Assembly (NCBI GenBank): GCA_017743275.1
Contig: JAGHZG010000075.1
Coordinates: forward strand, 1-7,128
Source: Chloroflexota bacterium
Lineage (GTDB): Bacteria; Chloroflexota; Anaerolineae; B4-G1; DUEL01
Direction: 5' to 3'
DNA length: 7,128 bases
Part shown: one piece after another, positions 1 through 5,149 of the stretch
How the letters are laid out: every line of letters begins with the position of its first letter
Position numbering within the stretch: the first letter of the stretch is position 1
Notes under the pieces: model-generated
What the model was told of the DNA's origin: nothing
What the model saw: only the letters and a program-made list of their open reading frames with translations
Database searches by the model: none
Program-made: the position numbers and the translations under genes

Positions 1-23
1 CATTTCGTATTGATAGGGAATTA

Positions 24-72
24 GAGGTCAGGCTAACGACTGAGGGCTAACCCCTAACGACTCCCTCAGTCC
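24..72. repeat. Short heptad-repeat patch over the folC 3' end
   Basis: Seven-base periodicity is visible. TAACGAC (34-40), TGAGGGC (41-47), TAACCCC (48-54) and TAACGAC (55-61) follow one another without gaps, with weaker units on each side. The same unit family (TAACGGC, TGACGGC, TAACTCC) occurs on the opposite strand in the larger array at 5031-5149. The patch also contains a perfect 9-bp inverted repeat, GACTGAGGG at 38-46 and CCCTCAGTC at 63-71, with a 16-nt loop. That inverted repeat overlaps the folC stop codon at 66-68. No T-tract follows it on the folC strand, so I do not call it an intrinsic terminator. Bases 1-23 hold nothing I can recognise. Confidence 0.55.
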
Positions 73-1418
73 GTCCGGTCGTTTTCGGGCGGGGGCTGGC
101 CGTTGTGTGCGGCCCAGTGTTCCCGGGCCTCGGCGACGAGAAAGATGGAGCCGGTGACCAGGATGCCGGTATCCGGGCGCAGGAGCGCCAGAGCCCGCTG
201 AAAGGCGCGCCGGATGTGGACGGCAATCTCGGCCCCACCCCCCACCGACGCGGCGATGTCCGCCAGTTCCACCGGGGTGGCGGACCGGGGATGGTCGGAG
301 CGGGTGACGATGAGGTGGTCGGTGATGGGCAGAAGCGCCCGCATCATCCCGGGGATGTCCTTGTCGGCCGACGCGCCGAAGATGAGCACCCACTTCCGGC
401 CTGGGAACCACTCCCGGAGCGTCTCCCGCAGAACCTCGGTGGAGTACGGGTTGTGGGCACAATCCACCACCACCAGCGGGTCCGTGCTGAGGACTTCCAG
501 CCGCCCCGGCCACTCCACCCTCCGGAGTCCCTCCTCAACGGCTGCGCGCGGGAGGCGGAAACCCCGTTCCAGAAGAATCTGCAGCGCGGCCAGAGCGGTG
601 GTCGCGTTCTCCAGTTGATGACGGCCCAGCAGGGAAATCCAGTACTCCCCCGCCAGGTCGTCCCGCCCCTCCCCGACGCGGCGGACGGTGAAGGACTGCC
701 CCTTCAGGTCAAAGGGGCCGGGCTCCCAGACCCAGTCCCGTCCCACTGCCACCAGGGGGGCCTGGCGGGCGCGCGCCGTCTCCTCTATCACGGCCAGCGC
801 TTCCGGACGTTGCGGCGCGGTGACGACGGGGATGCCGTCTTTGATGATCCCCGCTTTCTCCGCCGCAATCTGAGGCAACGTGTTCCCCAACAGTTGGGTG
901 TGGTCCAGGCTGAGGGAAGTGATGACCGCCACCTCCGGACGGATGACGTTGGTGGCATCCAGCCGTCCACCCAGGCCGACTTCGGCAACCAGAACGTCTA
1001 TCTTCTGGCGGGCGAAGTAGGTGAAAGCGATGACGGTGACGGCCTCAAACGTGGTCACGCCGGGGACGCGAGCGATCAGCGGGCGGAATTCCTCCACCAG
1101 CGCGACGATGTCCTCCCGGGAAATGAGGTCGGCGCCGATGCGGATGCGCTCGCGGAAGGTATGGAGGTGGGGGGATGTGTAGAAGCCGGTCCGGTATCCG
1201 GCCGCGCGCAGGACCGATTCTATGATCGCCGAGGTGGAACCCTTCCCCTTGGTCCCGGCGATATGGGCGGACGGGTAGAGGCGGTGGGGGTTCCCCACCA
1301 TGTCCAGCAACCGCTCCACGCGGGAAAGGTCCAGCGTCTCCGGCGAGTAGCGGTCCAGACGCCGTTTCTCGTAGTCGGTCAGACTATAAAGGTACTCTAT
1401 CGCTTCGCGGTAGGTCAT
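66..1418 (-). CDS. folC: Bifunctional dihydrofolate synthase / folylpolyglutamate synthase
   Basis: This cytosolic, ATP-dependent Mur-ligase-type enzyme adds glutamate to dihydropteroate to make dihydrofolate, and then extends the glutamate chain of reduced folates. The 450-residue product has the usual family length and every expected motif in order: the P-loop GTKGKGS (residues 55-61), TSPHL (81-85), TFEAVT (123-128), EVGLGGRLDATN (146-157), SLDHTQLLG (170-178), EKAGIIK (187-193, the region of the carbamylated lysine), GRHQLENA (265-272), WPGRLEVL (303-310), DCAHNP (319-324) and FGASADKD (347-354). The DxAHNP motif has Cys where Gly is usual, a mild variation. An ATG eight codons further upstream (1442) is possible, but 1418 is preferred because AAAGGAG sits five bases before it and the -10 box overlaps the upstream ATG. 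The gene stands alone, with no other folate gene visible. Confidence 0.96.
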   Translation of the reverse strand: MTYREAIEYLYSLTDYEKRRLDRYSPETLDLSRVERLLDMVGNPHRLYPSAHIAGTKGKGSTSAIIESVLRAAGYRTGFYTSPHLHTFRERIRIGADLISREDIVALVEEFRPLIARVPGVTTFEAVTVIAFTYFARQKIDVLVAEVGLGGRLDATNVIRPEVAVITSLSLDHTQLLGNTLPQIAAEKAGIIKDGIPVVTAPQRPEALAVIEETARARQAPLVAVGRDWVWEPGPFDLKGQSFTVRRVGEGRDDLAGEYWISLLGRHQLENATTALAALQILLERGFRLPRAAVEEGLRRVEWPGRLEVLSTDPLVVVDCAHNPYSTEVLRETLREWFPGRKWVLIFGASADKDIPGMMRALLPITDHLIVTRSDHPRSATPVELADIAASVGGGAEIAVHIRRAFQRALALLRPDTGILVTGSIFLVAEAREHWAAHNGQPPPENDRTD

Positions 1419-1423
1419 CGGTT

Positions 1424-1430
1424 CTCCTTT
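1424..1430 (-). promoter_or_regulatory. folC Shine-Dalgarno site that fixes the start codon
   Basis: On the minus strand AAAGGAG is followed by the five-base spacer AACCG and then ATG at 1418. This is close to the ideal anti-16S match and spacing. It favours the start at 1418 over the in-frame ATG at 1442, so the protein is 450 residues rather than 458. Confidence 0.8.
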
Positions 1431-1440
1431 CAAATAAACC

Positions 1441-1468
1441 ATTGTACCGCGTTTGGGAGGAATTGCAA
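1441..1468 (-). promoter_or_regulatory. Probable sigma-70-type promoter of folC
   Basis: Reading the minus strand, TTGCAA (1468-1463; 4 of 6 to TTGACA) is followed by a 16-base spacer and TACAAT (1446-1441; 5 of 6 to TATAAT). A transcript would start near 1434, leaving a short leader of about 16 bases that still contains the whole Shine-Dalgarno. The local sequence is AT-rich compared with the surrounding GC-rich DNA, as expected for a promoter. The call rests on hexamer match and spacing only. Confidence 0.5.
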
Positions 1469-1490
1469 GCCGTGGAACCCCCCCGGCCCC

Positions 1491-1720
1491 GGGGGGTGTG
1501 TCCCAGTTTTGTCGGGCTGGGCCGCTGGCCTTTCCGCCTGGCCGTAAACGGCCAGGCTCAGGCGAAGACGAGGCGCTAAAGCGCCCCTTTTCGCCCTGGC
1601 AACCCGTGTTTCTGAAAGGCTACCGAAGGGAGAGGGCGCTTCCAGCGCCCTGCGCTATCTCAGCCAGGCCGTTTACGGCCTGGCCCACCGGGCTCCCGAC
1701 GATGTTGGGACACACCCGCC
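1491..1720. mobile_element. Nested palindromic element, MITE-like, no coding capacity
   Basis: The outer ends are inverted copies of each other: 1495-1516 pairs with the complement of 1695-1716 at 18 of 22 positions, with the terminal 11 bases (GGTGTGTCCCA) perfect. Inside are four hairpins in mirror order. The outer two have 10-bp arms (1536-1545 with 1548-1557, and 1663-1672 with 1675-1684) and near-identical stems around GGCCGT and ACGGCC. The inner two are built on GGCGCT/AGCGCC (1572-1577 with 1580-1585) and AGGGCGCT/AGCGCCCT (1633-1640 with 1644-1651). The whole is an imperfect palindrome centred near 1605. Length, terminal inverted repeats and absence of a credible gene fit a non-autonomous miniature element. 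I see no clear target-site duplication, so exact ends are uncertain. A structured RNA is the main alternative. Confidence 0.6.
1572..1591 (+). terminator. Weak intrinsic-terminator-like hairpin inside the palindromic element
   Basis: GGCGC and GCGCC enclose a four-base loop (TAAA), followed by CC and then TTTT at 1588-1591. The stem is short and the T-run has only four bases. It may stop plus-strand transcription within the element, but it may simply be one arm of the palindrome. Confidence 0.25.
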
Positions 1721-1724
1721 CCGG

Positions 1725-2147
1725 ATGGTGGGCAAGAATATCAGCGTCTGGCTCACCGAGGGCCAACTCCCGAAAACAGTCTCCCAGTACGGTTCTACCC
1801 CTGAGGAAATTTTCGTCAATTATGGAATCCTCAGGGAAAAGTACGGCGATCGGATTCAGGAACTGCCGCTGGGGGCTGTGGGCTTATACTCTTATGTGGA
1901 CAAGTTAAGAATTGGCCTGCAGCAACTGATGGCGGGCAGCCGCAACTTTCAACTCTCCACCATCAGCCGGGAGGACCTGATCGCGCTCACTGAAGAAGCC
2001 GCCAGGGTTTCCGGGATCCCCTATGTGATGGAGGCGTATCGGGAGGAGGCGATGACTATCATCCGGGGCAATGGCACCTGTGCGATAAGTTTCCCTGTAC
2101 CAGAACCGGTCTACGTCAGGCGCTGGGAGCAGGAGGATCACCAGTAG
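1725..2147 (+). CDS. Hypothetical protein, probable 5'-truncated remnant
   Basis: The 140-residue product reads like real protein. It has amphipathic stretches and typical codon use, with a GC-rich third position but visibly less GC overall than the neighbouring genes. Its conserved-looking core is GLQQLMAGSRNF (residues about 64-75), followed by ALTEEAARVSGIPYVMEAYREEA. No signal peptide or membrane segment is seen. The ATG has no Shine-Dalgarno, lies nine bases from the outer inverted repeat of the palindromic element, and its frame stays open upstream through that element. This suggests the true N-terminus was lost and this is only a C-terminal part. From memory it faintly resembles the C-terminal end of FMN-binding glutamate-synthase-like proteins. 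That is a weak recollection, not an assignment. The next reading frame starts 25 bases after the stop, as in an operon. Confidence 0.45.
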   Translation: MVGKNISVWLTEGQLPKTVSQYGSTPEEIFVNYGILREKYGDRIQELPLGAVGLYSYVDKLRIGLQQLMAGSRNFQLSTISREDLIALTEEAARVSGIPYVMEAYREEAMTIIRGNGTCAISFPVPEPVYVRRWEQEDHQ

Positions 2148-2160
2148 ATGCCGGTAGATG

Positions 2161-2167
2161 GGAGGTG
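2161..2167 (+). promoter_or_regulatory. Strong Shine-Dalgarno before a TTG start
   Basis: GGAGGTG is an almost complete anti-16S match, five bases before the TTG at 2173. It has no full-length gene to serve, which points to a decayed gene start at this place. Confidence 0.5.
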
Positions 2168-2172
2168 TTATC

Positions 2173-2238
2173 TTGGAGAAGAGTTGTTTGGGGCGGACAA
2201 AACCCGTCTCAAAAACCCTTCCCCCATCGTCGTTGTGA
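2173..2238 (+). pseudogene. Possible N-terminal fragment of an aldo/keto reductase
   Basis: From the TTG the frame reads (M)EKSCLGRTKPVSKT and then meets a stop after 21 residues. The pattern EK-x-x-LGRT-x-x-VS matches the usual N-terminus of aldo/keto reductases (EKRxLGRTGxxVSxLG) with a one-residue gap. The NADPH-binding barrel that should follow is absent, since a REP-like repeat begins at about 2226. Together with the ribosome-binding site and the 25-base spacing from the preceding ORF, this looks like the 5' stump of a lost gene. The match is short and chance is possible. Confidence 0.33.
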
Positions 2239-2266
2239 GGCGACGAAAGCCACCGAAACCGTTTCC
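2226..2266. repeat. REP-like palindromic repeat downstream of the glycosyltransferase gene
   Basis: The core TTGTGAGGCGACGAAAG followed by CCGAA resembles the widespread bacterial interspersed repeat that reads ATTGCGAGG...CGACGAA...CCGAAGCAATC. It contains a 6-bp stem, TCGTCG (2227-2232) with CGACGA (2241-2246), around an eight-base loop. It lies just past the stop codon of the minus-strand glycosyltransferase gene, a usual position for such repeats. No T-tract is placed to make it a standard terminator. The family assignment is from memory of the consensus. Confidence 0.4.
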
Positions 2267-2267
2267 T

Positions 2268-5045
2268 TTACTCTCTTATCTCCAGGGTTAGCAGGAGAAA
2301 CGTCCCCTCACCAACGGGAAGCCGCCGGCCCGTCTCTTTCACGTATAGCCCCACCCGCAGGAAGTACGACCCCGGCGGAAGGGTCGGCAGGAGCAGGACG
2401 TGCTCATCCCGCACGACCTCATCCGCCACCCACAGGGAAGTCGGATAGGTTCCCCGCTGGGGCATCTCGTCCACCTGGGTCAGGATGGCGCCACTCTGCG
2501 GGTCCAGCAGGTGGACAAAGACGGTGTAGTCCTCCTCCATCTCCTGCAGGGCCTGCCAGTACAGAGTCAGCGAGAACGGTTGCCCTGCCCGCGCCTCCCC
2601 CATCTCGTACCCTAACAGGCGAATCGCCCCACCGAAATCGGCCCTCATCGGATGCGGGGGAGTCGCGGTGAAGGCGCGCTCCAGGCGGGAAACTGCAACC
2701 ACCCCCAGGCGAGCGGGCCCCGCCGGACCCACCGCCAGGTAGACCGGATACTCCCCCGGGGGCGTCTGCCGGGGCAGGCGGAGGGTCAGCCGGTCCTCCA
2801 CCGTCATCCCCGCCCGCCACTTCGGGAAGGGGAGGCGGCCGTACACCGGGGCATCCTCGTAGAGGGGAACCCTCTGCGGACCTTCCAGCCAGACGCGGAC
2901 GGTCCAGTCGGGGAGGGGCGCAGTGAGGGACCGCCAGCACAGGGTCAGGGAGAGACGCTCTCCGGGCCGCAGGGACGACGGGAGCGGCGACCATCCCATC
3001 AGCCGGACCCCGTCCGCCCCTATCCCGTCCGGCGCGGGCTGACAGGAAGGGGGGAGAGTTTCCAGGGCCGGAGAATCCGGCGGATGCAGGGCCCCAAAGG
3101 GGAACCGGGCCTCCAAACCGGCAAACTCCTCGTTCGGCCCCACGCGGGGCAGGATTTCCATCGTGTCCGGATTGAAGAACCCCACGGCGACCCCGTAGCC
3201 GTCCACCGGCGGCGCGCCGGGTGGCGGGATCAGGACATGCTGGTCCAGCACCACATCCCCCACTGTCCACTCCCCCGTCGGGTAGTGGAAGGGGTGGACG
3301 CGGGCCCACTCGCCGGTCTGCGGGTGGATCAGACGGACGACGGGCTGGAGGGCCGGATAAGGGGCCCGGACCTCCCAGGTCACCAGCACCCCGCAGGGCC
3401 GACCGACCACACACTCCGGTGTCAATGGGGCCACTGAGTGCACCAGCACGACGTGGCCGAAGTCGGCGGCGGGCGGCCCCACTGGCCGCAGCGCGGCGAC
3501 GTCCTCAGCGGAGAGACGGTACACCCACAGCGCGGGTCGCCCAAAGGGGTCACGAATCTCCTCCACGGACCACCGGGAGGAGAGCCGCTCGGGCCAGGGG
3601 AACGGCGGCCTGGCCGTCGTGGGCACCAGGTAGACCGCGCCGCCGTGGGGGGGAAGGACCAGCGTCGCGCCGCCGGTGAGCCATTTGAGTTGCGCGTACC
3701 GGCGAGAGAGCGCGGCCACCGTCGGATGCTGATAGTGGACGGAGGCCGCGTAGGCCGTCGTGCCCTCCAGGTCCAGACGGTCCAGCGTCTGGGCCAGGAG
3801 CATCATGTCCCCATCGTTGGTGTCAAAGAGAGCAGGGGAGCACGCCCAGCGGAAATAGTGCTCCCCGGTGACGGCCCCGTTCCAGCCCAGCAGGAGCACC
3901 AGGGCCAGCGCCGTACCGGGGGAACGGAGGCGGGCGGGGAAGCGGAGGATGATCTCCGAAAGGGCCACGGCCGGAAGCATGACCAGAAACGGGTACACCC
4001 CCACCAGCCGCATATGGTTGGGGACGTCGTCCTGGGTTGCCAGCGCGCTGGGCAGGAGCATGACGGGCAGTGCGGCCAGCAGAAAGACCCGCCCTGCAGA
4101 GGTCAGCGCGTCGCCCGGACGACGGAGCAGCAGAAGGAGAAGTCCCGCCAGGGCCAGCAGGGCCAGCGGCCACTCCAGCACGGGGTGCGGCGCGACGTTG
4201 AAGCGAACGCCCCGGTCGCCCGCGCCGGGCCAGCCCAGGCCGAGGATGCAACGCCAGAAGCCGTCCAGGACCTCCTGCCAGGTAGGAGCAGAAACCTGGG
4301 AGATGCGGACGGCAAAGGCCTCAGGGTGGCGGAGGAAATACAGCCCCAGGGGGGCAAAGACGAACACTGCCACGACCAGAACGACGGCTAACTGGAGGAG
4401 ATACCGCCGACGCGCCGGGGAGGGGGCGCGCAGGAGGAGCCAGACCATCCCCATAGCCAGGGGAATAGGGAAAAGGCGCACGGCCAGGTAGGTGTAACTG
4501 GTCAGCCCCAGGGAGAATCCGGCCGCCAGCAGGAGGGGCCAGCGGCCGGTCCGCAGGGCACGCCAGAGGAGGGCCACCGTCAGGGCTTCCATCAGAGATT
4601 GGGAGACCGCGCGGAAACCGTAGCGGCTGAGGATGACGTGGGGGAGCAAGACGGCCATCCCGGCGGCGGAGAAGAGGGCAATCCGGCGCCCCTCCGCCCC
4701 TGGCCCCCAGAGAGCGCGCGCGGCGGCCGCCGTGGCAGCCACGGCCACAACACCGACCATTGCCCCATTCAACCGCAGGATCCAGGGCGCCACCCCCACC
4801 AGCCGGAACCACAGCGCGCCCAGATAGAAGAAAAGCACTTCCTTGCCCGTGTACGCGCCGATAAAGACGGGACGGTATCCGCCGTACGCGATCTCCTGGG
4901 TCAGGATGTTATTGGCCGCTTCGTCGTAGTGCAGGCCGAGAGGAAGGTGGGTGATCTCCGCCAGGCGCAACACCGCGGCGGTCAGCAGGATAAGGGTGAG
5001 CAGGTATATGGTAGATTGGTATTTAGGAAATTGGTCACTGGTCAT
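2268..5045 (-). CDS. GT-C-type membrane glycosyltransferase (GT39/ArnT-like) with three C-terminal beta domains
   Basis: This is probably an integral membrane enzyme that moves a sugar from a polyprenyl-phosphate donor to an acceptor outside the cytoplasm; substrates cannot be read from the sequence. Residues 1-395 hold about 10-12 hydrophobic segments (clear ones near 12-29, 68-110, 122-138, 170-204, 215-236, 289-307, 317-335, 347-365 and 376-392). The first is followed by the acidic pair in HYDEAAN (D41, E42), the position of the catalytic Asp-Glu in this superfamily, and GAYTGKEVLFFYLGALWFRL (63-82) follows. Residues 400-520 form a soluble linker domain. Three beta-sandwich-like modules then occupy about 528-650, 675-787 and 803-922. 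The ATG at 5045 is the first possible one: an in-frame TGA lies at 5049-5051. It has no Shine-Dalgarno and lies within the heptad array, which encodes the first residues. The gene is 74 bases after the phosphodiesterase gene, on the same strand. Confidence 0.85.
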   Translation of the reverse strand: MTSDQFPKYQSTIYLLTLILLTAAVLRLAEITHLPLGLHYDEAANNILTQEIAYGGYRPVFIGAYTGKEVLFFYLGALWFRLVGVAPWILRLNGAMVGVVAVAATAAAARALWGPGAEGRRIALFSAAGMAVLLPHVILSRYGFRAVSQSLMEALTVALLWRALRTGRWPLLLAAGFSLGLTSYTYLAVRLFPIPLAMGMVWLLLRAPSPARRRYLLQLAVVLVVAVFVFAPLGLYFLRHPEAFAVRISQVSAPTWQEVLDGFWRCILGLGWPGAGDRGVRFNVAPHPVLEWPLALLALAGLLLLLLRRPGDALTSAGRVFLLAALPVMLLPSALATQDDVPNHMRLVGVYPFLVMLPAVALSEIILRFPARLRSPGTALALVLLLGWNGAVTGEHYFRWACSPALFDTNDGDMMLLAQTLDRLDLEGTTAYAASVHYQHPTVAALSRRYAQLKWLTGGATLVLPPHGGAVYLVPTTARPPFPWPERLSSRWSVEEIRDPFGRPALWVYRLSAEDVAALRPVGPPAADFGHVVLVHSVAPLTPECVVGRPCGVLVTWEVRAPYPALQPVVRLIHPQTGEWARVHPFHYPTGEWTVGDVVLDQHVLIPPPGAPPVDGYGVAVGFFNPDTMEILPRVGPNEEFAGLEARFPFGALHPPDSPALETLPPSCQPAPDGIGADGVRLMGWSPLPSSLRPGERLSLTLCWRSLTAPLPDWTVRVWLEGPQRVPLYEDAPVYGRLPFPKWRAGMTVEDRLTLRLPRQTPPGEYPVYLAVGPAGPARLGVVAVSRLERAFTATPPHPMRADFGGAIRLLGYEMGEARAGQPFSLTLYWQALQEMEEDYTVFVHLLDPQSGAILTQVDEMPQRGTYPTSLWVADEVVRDEHVLLLPTLPPGSYFLRVGLYVKETGRRLPVGEGTFLLLTLEIRE

Positions 5046-5149
5046 TGGTCAGCCGTCAGGAGTTAGCCGTTAGCCGGTAGCCGTTGGTGGTCAGTGGTCC
5101 ATTGTCCATCGTCCGTCGTCTATCGTCTGTCGTCTATCGTCGGTGGTCT
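5031..5149. repeat. Array of 17 degenerate heptamers bridging two genes
   Basis: Cutting the plus strand every seven bases from 5031 gives 17 contiguous units without an indel. Sixteen of them have GT at positions 4-5 (pattern NNNGTNN; minus strand NNACNNN, mostly NGACNAN). Neighbouring units are most alike: TTGGTCA/CTGGTCA at the left, GCCGTCA/GCCGTTA in the middle, then GTGGTCC/ATTGTCC, and GTCGTCT/ATCGTCT at the right. This gradient suggests growth by local slippage. The array fills the 74-bp gap between the two genes and runs into both: it encodes the first five or so residues of the glycosyltransferase and the last nine residues and stop codon of the phosphodiesterase. Confidence 0.8.

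Noticed and set aside
38..71. Intrinsic terminator of folC
   Set aside because: The 9-bp inverted repeat has a long 16-base loop, includes the stop codon, and is not followed by a T-run on the folC strand.
1442..1442. Upstream ATG of folC giving a 458-residue protein
   Set aside because: It lies in the -10 promoter box and has no ribosome-binding site, while ATG 1418 has AAAGGAG at ideal spacing and begins with the usual N-terminal helix of the family.
105..1547. 480-codon open frame on the plus strand opposite folC
   Set aside because: It is antisense to a gene with all FolC motifs, its product is rich in Gly, Arg and Pro with no domain, and long antisense frames are expected at this GC content.
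1453..1908. 151-codon plus-strand frame across the palindromic element
   Set aside because: It crosses all four hairpins and overlaps the better 1725-2147 frame. Its composition follows the repeat rather than a protein.
2419..3414. 331-codon minus-strand frame overlapping the glycosyltransferase C-terminus
   Set aside because: It is a frame-shifted reading dominated by Gly, Pro and Arg, and the 925-residue frame shows continuous domain structure here, so there is no frameshift in the real gene.
3438..4391. 317-codon plus-strand frame opposite the glycosyltransferase
   Set aside because: It is low-complexity in Gln, Arg and Gly, has no recognisable domain, and is a GC-driven shadow of the membrane protein gene.
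5031..5149. CRISPR array
   Set aside because: The units are seven-base, contiguous and degenerate. There are no repeats of 20-40 bases and no spacers.
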